Origin: JAWKRB01 sp041389885
GTDB taxonomy: Bacteria; Myxococcota_A; Polyangia; Polyangiales; Ga0077539
Assembly: GCA_041389885.1 (NCBI GenBank)
Contig: JAWKRB010000023.1
Coordinates: forward strand, 76,261-140,260
Reading direction: 5' to 3'
Length of the DNA stretch: 64,000 nucleotides
The notes beneath the pieces are model-generated. The model was not told the origin of the DNA. It ran no database searches and saw nothing but the letters and a program-made list of their open reading frames with translations. A program made the position numbers and the translations under genes. Shown piece after piece: positions 28,567-39,237 of the stretch. Numbering within the stretch: position 1 is the stretch's first letter; every line of letters begins with the position of its first letter.

Positions 28567-28842
28567 ATGAGCTTTGGACGAAACCCGCATGTGGCGAAGG
28601 CAGAGATCGCCGAGCAGAAGGCCCTCGCCGCGAGCGACGACACGGCGCGCTCGGTGGCCTGGCGCGACGCCGCGCGGCTCTGGGACCGCGCCGCCGAGCG
28701 AGAGGTCAGCGACAAGCGCAAGGGCGAGTACACCCAGCGCGCCGAGGCCGCCCGCCGCAGCGCCGACGGCGAGCCCGAGCCCGAGGACGAGGCGCCGTCC
28801 GCGCCGCCCGTGACCACGCCCTCGCCCCGGGTGTTGAACTAA
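28567..28842 (+). CDS. Small conserved helical protein of unknown function
   Basis: 91 aa. GGAGGAG at 28548-28554 precedes the ATG at 28567 by 12 bp, and the protein begins MSFGRNPHVAKAEIAEQKA, a start I associate with small myxobacterial proteins of unknown function. The central part is a charged amphipathic helix (ARLWDRAAEREVSDKRKGEY) followed by an acidic Pro-rich tail. Cytoplasmic. The frame is open upstream through the outer-membrane gene, but that part is a shadow. Confidence 0.65.
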   Translation: MSFGRNPHVAKAEIAEQKALAASDDTARSVAWRDAARLWDRAAEREVSDKRKGEYTQRAEAARRSADGEPEPEDEAPSAPPVTTPSPRVLN

Positions 28843-28885
28843 GAGGGGCGTTTCCGACACGCGCAGGGCGCTTCCTTCGTTTTGA

Positions 28886-29210
28886 GACTGCCCCCTTCGC
28901 GCGCCGGTCGCTCCCTTCGGTCGCTGTCTCGCTAAAGGGGAGCCTAAGGGAGGGCGCCCCGCCGGGGCGGAGGCTGACCGGGCGATCGTCGCGCGCGTGC
29001 CGCGCACGACGGTGGGATGATCGACCGTCGCGACGCAACCGCGTGAACGTGACACGATTCAACACCCCGAAAATCATCCACAAACCGTCGTGCGCGGCAC
29101 GCGTGCGACGATCCTCAAGCAGCCTCTGCCCCGGCAGAGGCGCCCTCCTTAGGCTCCCCCTTTAGCGAGCCAGCGACCGAAGGGAGCGACCGGCGCGCGA
29201 AGGGGCAGTC
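28886..29210. mobile_element. ~325-bp palindromic element, intact copy (MITE-like)
   Basis: Two ~125-bp imperfect inverted arms (outer parts 'cgctcccttcggtcgctg' / 'cagcgaccgaagggagcg', 'agcctaagggagggcgcc' / 'ggcgccctccttaggct') flank a ~70-bp centre that contains 'tcaacaccccgaaaatcatc'. Short repeats ending in 'gcagtc' extend outward to ~29275, and one unit lies to the left. The same element occurs at 36863-39251 in the opposite orientation and there carries a group II intron. It has no ORF. It occupies the 28843-29326 gap between genes; the remainder of the gap shows nothing else. Confidence 0.85.
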
Positions 29211-29326
29211 TTAAGCGAAGAGGACAGTCCGAACGTGAAGGGGGCAGTGATCACGAAAGGGCCAGTCTGAAACCAGGCTGCCCATCCCCAATCAAACCCA
29301 ACACCCACATCGTGTAGCTTCGCCGC

Positions 29327-30943
29327 GTGGAGCCTACGCGACGACAGATCCTCTCCCTGTGCCTCGGCGCGCCCCTCGCAGCGTGCGCGTCGCGTGTGCC
29401 CCTCGCGAGCGCCCTCGACGCGACCGACGCGGTGCCCGCCTCGCTCATGGCGCACGACGCCGCGCTCGAGCAGGCGATGGGCGCGCACTCCCTCGCCGAG
29501 TGGCACGCGTACACCCAGGAGGGGAGCGCCCCCGAGGGCGGCCTCGCGGCGCTGCAGGGCGCCGAGCGCGAGCTCTTTCACCGGGTGCGTCCTGAGGCCG
29601 AGCGGGTGCTTCGGGGGGCCGCGGAGGGCTCCAGGGCGCACCGCGCGGCGAGCCTCTGGCTCCGTGGAGCGCGGGGGCTCGACCTCGTGGGCGACCCCGA
29701 GACCTCGCGGCTCGCCCACGAGCTCGAAGAGCGGCTGAACCAGCACGCGTTTCGCCAGGGGGAGCAGACCCTCACGCGCTCGGACATCCGTCGCATGTCG
29801 GGGGACGCGAACGCCGAGACGCGCCGCGCCGCCCGGGAGATGACCTCGCAGGCCCACCGGGCGGTGGCCGATGTCGCGCGGGCGCTGCTCCAGCGCAGGC
29901 ACGCCGTCGCGCGGGAGCGGGGTGTGCCCTCGTGGGGAGACGTGATGCTCGAGCTCCGAGGCATCGCCCCCGCGCGCTGGGACGAGCTCGACCGCGCCCT
30001 CGAGGCCGGCACCCGGGAGCCGTATCGACGACGTCTCGAGGAGGGGCAGCGCGCGCGGGGCCTCGCCACCGTCACCCCCGCGGACCTCACCTACGCGCTC
30101 GCCGAGGACGCGTCGTGGGCGGACGCCTCGCTCCCCGCCGAGGGCGCGCTCGCCCTGGCGCAGCGGGTGCTCGCGGGGTGGGGCTTTGATCCCGAGCGCC
30201 CGCCGGTGCGGGTGCTGGTGCGGGAGTTCGCGTTCGGCGGGCAGACCCTGTCGATTCGGGTCCCGGACGACGTGCGCACGGTGCTGCGGGCGCAGGCGGG
30301 GTACTCGTTTCATCGCACGCTGCTCCACGAGCTCGGGCACGCGATGCAGGCCACGCGCACCGCCGTCCCCGAGGCGATCTTCAAGGGCTACGAGTGGGTG
30401 CCAGGGATCTCGTCTCCGGGCTTCGACGAGGGCATGGCCGAGACCTTCGCGCTGCTCTTTGAAGCGCCCGAGGTGCTCCAGCGCTTTAGCGGCCTCGACG
30501 CCGAGGCCTGCGCGCGGCTCCTCGCGATCACCCGCCGCGCGCGGCTCTACTCCCTGCGCTACACCCTCGCCGCGGTGGCCTTCGAGCGCGCGGCCCTCGC
30601 CGACCCCTCGCAGGACCTCGACGCCCTGCAGCGCGCGGTGCAGACCCGCTACACCCTCGTCGACCACTCCGCCGACACCCCGCCGACCTGGGCGAACACG
30701 CCCTTTCTCGCGACCTACCCGATCTACCAGCAGAGCTATGTCCTTGCGGCGCTGGTGTCTTCGCAGGTGCACGCCTCGCTGCGGGCGCGCTTCGGCGCGA
30801 GCTGGTACTCCCCCGAGGGCTCGCGGTACGTTGCGCGCACGCTCTTCGCGCAGGGCGAGCTGGTGCCCTGGGAGCGTCGCGTCGAGGGCTCCACCGGGCG
30901 CCCCCTCGACGCGCGCGACCTCCTCGCGCGGCTCGCGGGGTGA
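29327..30943 (+). CDS. Zinc metallopeptidase, M3/M2-like, exported lipoprotein
   Basis: 538 aa with GTG start. The N-terminus PTRRQILSLCLGAPLAAC combines a twin-arginine signal with a lipobox, so it is probably exported folded by Tat and lipidated. The active site HELGH at 334-338 is followed ~30 residues later by GFDEGMAETFALLF supplying the third ligand, a gluzincin arrangement as in oligopeptidases of families M3 and M2. Length fits that group. The region upstream is the palindromic element; no operon partner on this strand. Substrate unknown. Confidence 0.82.
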   Translation: MEPTRRQILSLCLGAPLAACASRVPLASALDATDAVPASLMAHDAALEQAMGAHSLAEWHAYTQEGSAPEGGLAALQGAERELFHRVRPEAERVLRGAAEGSRAHRAASLWLRGARGLDLVGDPETSRLAHELEERLNQHAFRQGEQTLTRSDIRRMSGDANAETRRAAREMTSQAHRAVADVARALLQRRHAVARERGVPSWGDVMLELRGIAPARWDELDRALEAGTREPYRRRLEEGQRARGLATVTPADLTYALAEDASWADASLPAEGALALAQRVLAGWGFDPERPPVRVLVREFAFGGQTLSIRVPDDVRTVLRAQAGYSFHRTLLHELGHAMQATRTAVPEAIFKGYEWVPGISSPGFDEGMAETFALLFEAPEVLQRFSGLDAEACARLLAITRRARLYSLRYTLAAVAFERAALADPSQDLDALQRAVQTRYTLVDHSADTPPTWANTPFLATYPIYQQSYVLAALVSSQVHASLRARFGASWYSPEGSRYVARTLFAQGELVPWERRVEGSTGRPLDARDLLARLAG

Positions 30944-30949
30944 GGGGGG

Positions 30950-31732
30950 TTATCCCAGCACGAAGGTCGCGAAGTAGTCGGTGACGAAGACCCCCGTGGC
31001 GCTGGCGACCACGGCGGCGTTCACGGCGCGTCCGACGCCCGGCGCGCCGCCCGTGACGGTCATGCCGAAGTGGCAGCTCGCGAGGGCGATGATGAGCCCG
31101 AAGAGGCCGCTCTTGATGAGTCCGGTGGCGAGGTCCCACACGCGAATGGTCTCGAGAAAGCCGTTGGCGAAGGTGGTCACGCTCACGCCGAGGAGCCCTT
31201 GTCCGCAGAGCGCGGCGCCGACGAGGGCGAGGGCGTCGCCGTACACCGTGAGCACCATGAGCATCACCACCATCGAGATCACCCGCGGCAGCACGAGGTA
31301 CGACAGGGGATCGATCGCGAGGGTCTCGAGGGCGTCGATCTGCTCGGTGACCCGCATGGTCCCGAGCTCGGCGGCGTTGTTCGCGCCGACGCGCCCCGAG
31401 AACATCAGCGCGATGAGGATGGGGCCGACCTCGCGCAGCGTCGCGAAGCCCGCGCCCCAGCCCAGCAGCCCCTCGGCGCCGTAGCGGCGAATGATCACCC
31501 CGGCTTGAATCACCATGATCGCGCCGGTGAACAGCGCGGTCACCGCCACGATGGGCAGCGAGCGCACCCCCGCGCGGTGGAGGTTGCGCACGAGCTCAGG
31601 ACCATCCACCCGCGGCGGGAGCATTCGCGCGACGAGCCGTCCCGCGAGGAGCGCGATGCCGCCCACGGTGTGCGCGACCTCGAAGAGCGCGCGGCCCGTG
31701 CGCGCCGCGAGGCTGTCGTCGATCGCGCTCAC
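30950..31732 (-). CDS. MlaE/YrbE-type ABC transporter permease
   Basis: 260 aa. The FTGAIMVIQAG, ILIALMFSGRVGANNAAELGTMRVTEQIDALE and PRVISMVVMLMVL segments are diagnostic of the MlaE permease family, inner-membrane subunits that move phospholipids, sterols or other hydrophobic compounds with MlaF, MlaD and MlaB-like partners. No ATPase or MCE gene is visible downstream; it converges with the peptidase gene 6 bp away. The GTG start at 31732 overlaps the acyl-CoA dehydrogenase stop by 4 bp, so it is the last gene of the five-gene operon. Uptake of a substrate for that pathway is a reasonable guess. Confidence 0.88.
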   Translation of the reverse strand: MSAIDDSLAARTGRALFEVAHTVGGIALLAGRLVARMLPPRVDGPELVRNLHRAGVRSLPIVAVTALFTGAIMVIQAGVIIRRYGAEGLLGWGAGFATLREVGPILIALMFSGRVGANNAAELGTMRVTEQIDALETLAIDPLSYLVLPRVISMVVMLMVLTVYGDALALVGAALCGQGLLGVSVTTFANGFLETIRVWDLATGLIKSGLFGLIIALASCHFGMTVTGGAPGVGRAVNAAVVASATGVFVTDYFATFVLG

Positions 31733-32892
31733 CGGAGCTGCGACGCGATGACCAGGCGCTGAATCTCCGTGGTGCCCTCGTAGATTCGCAGCGCGCGCAC
31801 CTCGCGGTAGAGCCGCTCGACCACGCTCCCGCGGAGCAGCCCGGCGCCGCCGTGGAGCTGCAGCGCGCGGTCGATGATCCGCTGCGCGGCCTCGGTCGCG
31901 AACATCTTGCCCATGCTGGCCTCGAGGGTGACCCGCGGGGCGCCGCGGTCCTTCGCGTGGGCGGCGCGGTAGACCAGCAGGCGCGCGGCGTCGAGCTCGG
32001 TGGCCATGTCGGCGAGGTAGCCCTGCACGGTCTGAAACTCCGCGAGGGACTTTCCGAATTGTCGCCGCGTCGCCGTGCGCTCGAGGGCCTCGTCGAGGGC
32101 CCGGCGCGCCATGCCCAGCGCCGCCGCGCCCACCGTCGAGCGGAACACGTCGAGGGTGCTCATCGCGATGCGAAACCCGTCGCCCACGGCGCCGAGGAGG
32201 CGGTCGAGGGGCACGCGGCAGCCGTCGAAGCGGATCGTGCCGAGCGGGTGGTCGGCCATCACCGGGAGGCTCTCTTCAAAGACGAACCCGGGGTCTTCGG
32301 GCGAGACGATGAACGCGGTGATCCCCTTGCGGCCCTTGGCGATGTCGGCGTTGGCGAAGACCACGTAGAGCCCCGCGACGCCCGCGTTGGAGATGAAGGT
32401 CTTGCGCCCGTCGAGCACCCACGCGTCGCCGTCGAGGCGCGCGGTGGTGGACATCGCGGCGACGTCGCTCCCGGCCTCGTGCTCGGTGATCGCGAAGGCC
32501 GCGAGGCGCTCGCCGCTGCGCACGCCCGGCAGCCAGCGGGATTTCTGCACCTCGGTGCCCGCGAGGGTGATGGGGTAGCTCCCGAGCCCCTGCATCGCGA
32601 AGACCGTGTCGGCGAGGCCGTCGCACCACCCCAGGGCCTCGCGCACGAGGCACACGGCGCGCACGTCGAGGCCGGTCTCAGGGCCGTCTTCGAGGCCGCC
32701 GTAGGCCCGCTCGACGCAGGCCGCGAGGAGCCCGCGCCCGGCGAGCGACGCGGCGACGTCGCGGGCGTCGTGGGGCGCGCCGGACTCCCAGTGGGTCGCG
32801 AGGGCGCGGGCGGTGGCCGCGAGGGGCGCGTGGTGCGGGTCGAAGAAGAACCCGAGGTCTTCTTCGCTGGTGCTGCACGGACGGCGGGTCAC
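31729..32892 (-). CDS. Acyl-CoA dehydrogenase
   Basis: 387 aa, FAD-dependent. Predicted to introduce a C2-C3 double bond in an acyl-CoA. Seen: AFAITEHEAGSDVAAMSTTA (FAD and substrate site), DGRKTFISNA, RRQFGKSLAEFQTVQ, and the C-terminal IYEGTTEIQRLVIA signature. GTG start at 32892 overlaps the enoyl-CoA hydratase stop (GTGA), and its own stop overlaps the MlaE start. A longer N-terminal extension is open but not family-like. Chain-length or ring specificity cannot be read. Confidence 0.92.
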   Translation of the reverse strand: MTRRPCSTSEEDLGFFFDPHHAPLAATARALATHWESGAPHDARDVAASLAGRGLLAACVERAYGGLEDGPETGLDVRAVCLVREALGWCDGLADTVFAMQGLGSYPITLAGTEVQKSRWLPGVRSGERLAAFAITEHEAGSDVAAMSTTARLDGDAWVLDGRKTFISNAGVAGLYVVFANADIAKGRKGITAFIVSPEDPGFVFEESLPVMADHPLGTIRFDGCRVPLDRLLGAVGDGFRIAMSTLDVFRSTVGAAALGMARRALDEALERTATRRQFGKSLAEFQTVQGYLADMATELDAARLLVYRAAHAKDRGAPRVTLEASMGKMFATEAAQRIIDRALQLHGGAGLLRGSVVERLYREVRALRIYEGTTEIQRLVIASQLR

Positions 32893-33704
32893 GCGCCCTC
32901 CGGCGCGCCGCGAAAGCGCGGCGGTCGCTTCGCCATGAGGGCCTCGAAGGCCTCGCGAAAATCGGGGTGGGCCATGCAGATCGCCTGCGCTTGCGCCTCG
33001 GCCTCGATGGCGTCGTCGAGGGTCATCCCGTGCTCCGACTCGAGCATCTGCTTGGTCATCGCGTGCGCGAAGGCGGGGCCCTCGGCGAGCCGTCGCGCCC
33101 ACTGCGTCGCGGTGGGGAGCACCTCGTTTTTGGGCACCACGCGGTTCACGAGTCCGATGCGGTGCGACTCCTGCGCGTCGATGAGGTCGCCGAAGAAGAG
33201 CAGCTCGCTCGCGCGCCCGAGGCCCACGACCCGCGGGAGGAGGTACGTCGCGCCCATGTCGGCGCCGCAGAGCCCCACCTTCGGGAACACGAACCCGAAG
33301 CGCGCGTCGTCGCTCGCCACGCGCACGTCGCAGGCGAGGGCGATCACCGCGCCCGCGCCCACGGCCACGCCGTTCACCGCGGCCACCACGGGGCGGCGCA
33401 GCGCGCGGATGGCGCGGATGAGATCCCCCGTGACGCGGGTGAACTCCAGAAGCCCTTGCATGTCGCGCTCGAAGAGCTTCGCGATGATGTCGTGACGGTC
33501 GCCGCCGGAGCAGAACGCGCCGCCCGCGCCGGTGATCACCACCGCGCGGAGCTCGGGCACGGCCTCGAGGCTCGGGATGAAGCGCCCGAGCTCGACGTAG
33601 CTCTCGAAGGTGAGGGAGTTGAGCCGGGCGGGGCGGTCGAGGGTGATGGTCCCCACGCCGTGCTCGAGGGAGAAGCGAAAGGTGCTGGGAGACAGTGGGA
33701 TCAT
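32889..33704 (-). CDS. Enoyl-CoA hydratase/isomerase (crotonase family)
   Basis: 271 aa. Oxyanion-hole segments GAGGAFCSGGDRHDI and ACDVRVASDDARFGFVFPKVGL, with GADMGATYLLPRVVG, match crotonase enzymes. The glycine after the first hole and the acidic 'SGGD' pattern favour a hydratase/lyase acting on unusual acyl-CoAs rather than the standard fatty-acid hydratase. Start ATG 33704 overlaps the RidA stop by 4 bp; its stop overlaps the dehydrogenase start by 4 bp. Confidence 0.92.
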   Translation of the reverse strand: MIPLSPSTFRFSLEHGVGTITLDRPARLNSLTFESYVELGRFIPSLEAVPELRAVVITGAGGAFCSGGDRHDIIAKLFERDMQGLLEFTRVTGDLIRAIRALRRPVVAAVNGVAVGAGAVIALACDVRVASDDARFGFVFPKVGLCGADMGATYLLPRVVGLGRASELLFFGDLIDAQESHRIGLVNRVVPKNEVLPTATQWARRLAEGPAFAHAMTKQMLESEHGMTLDDAIEAEAQAQAICMAHPDFREAFEALMAKRPPRFRGAPEGA

Positions 33705-34099
33705 GCGTCCTCCAGGTGCGCGGTGGCCTCGATTTCGATGAGCGCCTCGCGCTCCACCAGCCCCGCGACGCCCACGAGGGCCATGGCGGGAAAGTGCCTC
33801 CCGAGCCTCGCGCGCCACACGCCCCCGATGGCCTTGAGGTTGTCTCGGTACGCGTCGAGGTCGGTCACGTACACGGTCATGCGGGCGATGCTGGTGGCGG
33901 TGCCGCCCGCGGCTTCGACCACGGCGAGCACGTTGGCGAGGCACTGGTCGAACTGGCCCACGAGGTCCTTCGCGACGAAGACGCCCTCGGGGGTCCAGCC
34001 CACCTGACCCGCGAGGTAGAGCGTGCGCCCGCCCTCGGTGATCACGCCGTTGACGTAGCCCCTGGGCGCGGGCCAATGTGCGGGGTGCACGGTCTTCAC
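33701..34099 (-). CDS. RidA family enamine/imine deaminase-like protein
   Basis: 132 aa. The TLYLAGQVGWTPEGVFVAKD start and VVEAAGGTATSIARMTVYVTDLD segment, followed by FPAMALVGVAGLV, are the RidA/YjgF core. RidA hydrolyses reactive enamines/imines; members inside catabolic operons often serve a dedicated step. The usual catalytic Arg that follows 'NhR' in true RidA is not evident at the corresponding place (VGVAGLVEREALIEIEA), so function may differ from E. coli RidA. GTG start overlaps the SDR stop (GTGA); its stop overlaps the hydratase start. Confidence 0.88.
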   Translation of the reverse strand: MKTVHPAHWPAPRGYVNGVITEGGRTLYLAGQVGWTPEGVFVAKDLVGQFDQCLANVLAVVEAAGGTATSIARMTVYVTDLDAYRDNLKAIGGVWRARLGRHFPAMALVGVAGLVEREALIEIEATAHLEDA

Positions 34100-34854
34100 G
34101 CGGTCTGTCCTCCGTCGAGGGCGATGCACTGCCCGTGGATCCCCCGCGCCTCGTGGGGGATCAGCGACCACACCGCGTGGGCGACCTCGTCGGCGGTCAT
34201 CAGGCGGCGTTGGGGAGAGAGGGCCTCGAGGGCGGCGCGGGCGCTGTCGGCGTCGCGCTTCGTCGCGCGGGCGATGTTGCTCGCGGCGCGGGCGGCCATG
34301 TCGGTGTCGACGAAGCCGGGGCACACGGCGTTCACGGTCACGCCGCTGCGGGCGTACTCCACCGCGAGGGCGCGGGTGAGCCCCACGACGGCGTGCTTGC
34401 TGGCGCAGTACGCGCTTGTGTACGCGTAGCCCCGGAGGCCGGCGTTGGAGGCCACGGTGACCACGCGTCCCCAGCCGCGCTCGGCCATGCCCGGCAGCAG
34501 CGCGCGGCAGAGGGCGAAGGGGGCGGTGACGTTGATGGCGAAGGCGCGGTCCCAGAGCGCGTCGTCGGTGCGCTCGAGGGAGGCGCTGTCGGCGACGCCG
34601 GCGTTGTTCACCAGCACGTCGACGGCGCCCATGACGCCCTGCACCTCGGCCACCGCGGCCTCGAGCTGCGCGCGGTCGGTGAGGTCGTAGAAGAAGGCGC
34701 GGGCGTTGAGGGCGAAGGCGACGCGGGAGACGGCCTCGCGGTCTCTCCCCAGCACCGCGAGCTTGAGGCCCTCCGCGGCGAGGCGGCGCGCGATCGCCTC
34801 GCCGATGCCTCGCCCGCCGCCGGTGACCAGCGCAACGCGTCCCGTGTGGTCCAT
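34096..34854 (-). CDS. Short-chain dehydrogenase/reductase
   Basis: 252 aa, first gene of the five-gene operon. Cofactor motif TGGGRGIG at 11-18, NNAG at 83-86, catalytic Asn109, Ser136, Tyr149 and Lys153 (YCASK), and C-terminal LDGGQTA. A classical NAD(P)-dependent SDR, similar in type to 3-hydroxyacyl-CoA dehydrogenases (inference from operon). The ATG at 34854 lies 96 bp from the divergent kinase at 34951, so the promoter for the operon should be in this interval. Confidence 0.92.
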   Translation of the reverse strand: MDHTGRVALVTGGGRGIGEAIARRLAAEGLKLAVLGRDREAVSRVAFALNARAFFYDLTDRAQLEAAVAEVQGVMGAVDVLVNNAGVADSASLERTDDALWDRAFAINVTAPFALCRALLPGMAERGWGRVVTVASNAGLRGYAYTSAYCASKHAVVGLTRALAVEYARSGVTVNAVCPGFVDTDMAARAASNIARATKRDADSARAALEALSPQRRLMTADEVAHAVWSLIPHEARGIHGQCIALDGGQTA

Positions 34855-34950
34855 GCGGGGTGCCGGTGTACACGGAGCGGCGGCGGATCTCAACGCGGCG
34901 CAGACGTCGACTGACGCGCGCCCGCCGCTTGTGCGACGATCCAGGGCGGC

Positions 34951-36756
<1,806 letters not shown>

Positions 36757-36761
36757 GCTGA

Positions 36762-36882
36762 GCAGCCCGCTTCGCGTCTTGGGCAGCCCGAGTCGGTTTG
36801 TGGACCGCCCCCTTCGCGTTTGGACTGCCCCCTTCGCGTTTGGGCTGCCCCCTTCGCGTTTGGACTGCCCCCTTCGCTCGCC
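36762..36882. repeat. Tandem 20-bp repeats at the left end of the palindromic element
   Basis: Four to six head-to-tail units of about 20 bp, consensus 'ggactgcccccttcgcgttt', the clearest at 36802-36821, 36822-36841 and 36842-36861; the last merges into the element arm. The reverse complement of this unit is repeated on the right side at 39238-39338. Confidence 0.85.
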
Positions 36883-37177
36883 GGGCGCTCCCTTCGGTCG
36901 CTGTCTCGCTAAAGGGGGAGCCTAAGGGAGGGCGCCCCCGCCGGGGCGGGGGCTGACCGGGCGATCGTCGCGCGCGTGCCGCGCACGACGGTTTGTGGAT
37001 GATTTTCGGGGTGTTGAATTGTGTCACGTTCACGCTGTTGCGTCGCGACGGTCGATCACCCCACCGTCGTGCGCGGCACGCGCGCGACGATCGCCCGGTC
37101 AGCCCCCGCCCCGGCGGGGGCGCCCTCCCGTAGGCTCCCCTTTAGCGAGACAGCGACCGAAGGGAGCGCCCGGCGAG

Positions 37178-39237
37178 GTGTGACTGGCATGAAGAACGAA
37201 CCGGAGGTGAAAGTCCTGTCCCAGAGCCCAGACAGAGGGAATCTGACACCGAGGTGGCAAGGGTCCGTAGGCCGGGAAGCCAGCCGACGCGCACGCGCGC
37301 GGCTGTACACCGAACCACACCGCGAGGGCGGGTCCGGAAGAAGCCGTAGGTGCATCGAGGTCCAAGCGAAAGCGAAGCGCCGTGAGGCGGTCCTGCACCG
37401 GGCGAGTCGGCCTCCAGCGACGATGCCCGATCTCTGTTGGTGGTGCGGTCGTAGGGGCGCCACGATCTCGATGACGTTCGTTTATTCTTACCCAGCGAGA
37501 TCTGCCGGGTTCCGCGCGAGCGGTAGGCCCTCGGGACGAGAGAACCGAAACCGATGACCCGGCAGAAGTCAGAGCGCGGCATAGTACCGGAAGGCCGTCG
37601 AAAGGCGGTCCCAACCGAGGACGCACAACCTCGGGGAGGGAAGGCCGCGCCGGTCGAACAACAGCCGCAACAACTGCGACTGTGGGACGCGACAGCCGAA
37701 GACCCCGGCTCATCACCGGGGGCTGTCGCCGGAGCGGATCGTCACCTACGACGACCTGCGACGCGCGCAGCGCCGAAGGCGCCCCACACGGGACAGAACG
37801 TTGCGGCGGCCACAATGGCGGCGGTGATCGCGCGATTGAACGAAGCCTTCCAGAACGTGGCCGCGAACAAGGGCGCCGCAGGCCCCGACCGTATGGGCAT
37901 CGAGACAGTGCGTGCACACTGGCGCGAAATCCACGCGGAACTCTCCCGCGCGCTCGTCGCGGGGTCCTACGCACCGGGGATGATCCGGCGCGTGTGGATT
38001 CCCAAGGCGGGCGGCGGGGAGCGGGGTTTGGGCATCCCCAACGTGGTCGATCGCGTGGTGCAGGAGGCTGTGCGGTTGGAGCTCGATCCGCTGTACGAGC
38101 CGACGTTCCACGCGAGCAGTCATGGGTTCCGCAAGGGGCGCAGTTGTCACACGGCGATCGCGCAGGCGCGGGCTACGTGGAGATGGGTAGCGAGGGTGGT
38201 GGACCTCGATCTGGAGAAGTTCTTCGATCGCGTTCCTCACCAGCGGCTGATGGCGCGGCTCTCCGAGCGCGTCTCCGACCGCGGCCTGCTCACGCTCGTC
38301 AGCCGCATGCTCCGCGCCCGCGTGGTGCTGCCTGATGGCGTGGTGGTGAGCAACGACGAGGGGGTCCCGCAAGGCGGCCCACTCTCCCCGCTGCTCTCCA
38401 ACATCGTGCTCGACGAGCTCGACCGCGAGCTCGCGCGACGCGACCTGCGCTTCGTCCGCTACGCCGACGATTGCAACATCTTCGTGCGCAGCGAACGAGC
38501 AGGCCAGCGGGTGATGGCAAGCGTGGTGCGGTTCATCGAGGGGCGCTTGCGCCTCAAGGTCAACCTTGCCAAGAGCGCCGTGGCCCGGCCCGGAGAACGT
38601 CACTTCCTCGGGTTCAGTCTCTCGCGCGAGCCAGAGTCCGGATTCGTCGAGGTGCTTCCGTCAAAGCGGACGCGTGAGCGCCTTCGAGCGGCCATCGTCG
38701 CAAAGACTCCGCGAAACTGGGGTGGCACGCTCTCCGCGTGCATCGCCTCGGTGAACGTGTACCTGCGCGGATGGATGGGGTTCTTTGGGGTCTGCACTGC
38801 GGCTATCCACCGGCTGCTGCAAGGCATGGACGCGCATATCCGGCGACGGCTGCGCGCGCTCGTGCTGAAGGACTGGAAGAGGAAAGGGACGATCGCGCGC
38901 AAGCTGATCGCGCTCGGCGTGAAGCCAGCGACAGCGTGGGGCCGCGTCTACGAAGGTCGCAAGTCCTTCTGGGCGCTGAGCCACACGAGCGCTGTGGACC
39001 GGGGACTCCGCAACGCGTACTTCGCCAAGCGGGGGCTCGCGTCCATGGCGCACCTGTGGGAGGCGGACCCGAGACGAATCGTGGCCCCGGTGCAGCTCTC
39101 GCTGCCACTGGGATAGGGCGAGGCCGAGAACCGGCCGATCGGCGGGGTCACAACCGTCGATCCCGAAGAGCCGTGTGCGAACAGCGCACGCACGGTTCTG
39201 TGAGAGGCGCCCCGGGCGACCGGGGCGCCTACTCGAT
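37178..39237 (+). mobile_element. Group II intron with RT/maturase
   Basis: 2,060 nt. The 5' end is GTGTGACT, fitting the GUGYG consensus. Domain V is at 39168-39198 (GAGCCGTGTGCG ... GCACGCACGGTTC). Domain VI at 39203-39237 is an 11-bp stem closed by a GCGA tetraloop, with the likely branch-point A at 39231, seven bases from the 3' end, which reads AT. Both ends are confirmed by comparing the split repeat arm with its intact partner arm. Insertion beside a stem-loop and the lack of an endonuclease domain recall class C introns, but class is not certain. Confidence 0.9.
37554..39116 (+). CDS. ltrA: Group II intron reverse transcriptase/maturase
   Basis: 520 aa, inside the intron between domains I-III and V. 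It makes cDNA for retrohoming and assists splicing. The first ~85 residues are a variable basic/Pro-rich leader. RT core: RRVWIPKAGGGERGLGIPNVVDRVVQ, SHGFRKGRSCHTA, EGVPQGGPLSPLLSNI, and catalytic YADD in FVRYADDCNIFV. The maturase domain follows (NVYLRGWMGFFG to AYFAKRGLASM). No HNH endonuclease is visible, so target-primed priming would rely on a nicked or replicating strand. The frame is intact. Confidence 0.95.
   Translation: MTRQKSERGIVPEGRRKAVPTEDAQPRGGKAAPVEQQPQQLRLWDATAEDPGSSPGAVAGADRHLRRPATRAAPKAPHTGQNVAAATMAAVIARLNEAFQNVAANKGAAGPDRMGIETVRAHWREIHAELSRALVAGSYAPGMIRRVWIPKAGGGERGLGIPNVVDRVVQEAVRLELDPLYEPTFHASSHGFRKGRSCHTAIAQARATWRWVARVVDLDLEKFFDRVPHQRLMARLSERVSDRGLLTLVSRMLRARVVLPDGVVVSNDEGVPQGGPLSPLLSNIVLDELDRELARRDLRFVRYADDCNIFVRSERAGQRVMASVVRFIEGRLRLKVNLAKSAVARPGERHFLGFSLSREPESGFVEVLPSKRTRERLRAAIVAKTPRNWGGTLSACIASVNVYLRGWMGFFGVCTAAIHRLLQGMDAHIRRRLRALVLKDWKRKGTIARKLIALGVKPATAWGRVYEGRKSFWALSHTSAVDRGLRNAYFAKRGLASMAHLWEADPRRIVAPVQLSLPLG

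Noticed and set aside
37021..37557. 178-residue frame before the reverse transcriptase
   Set aside because: It translates element arm and intron domain I RNA; these are structural RNA, not coding.
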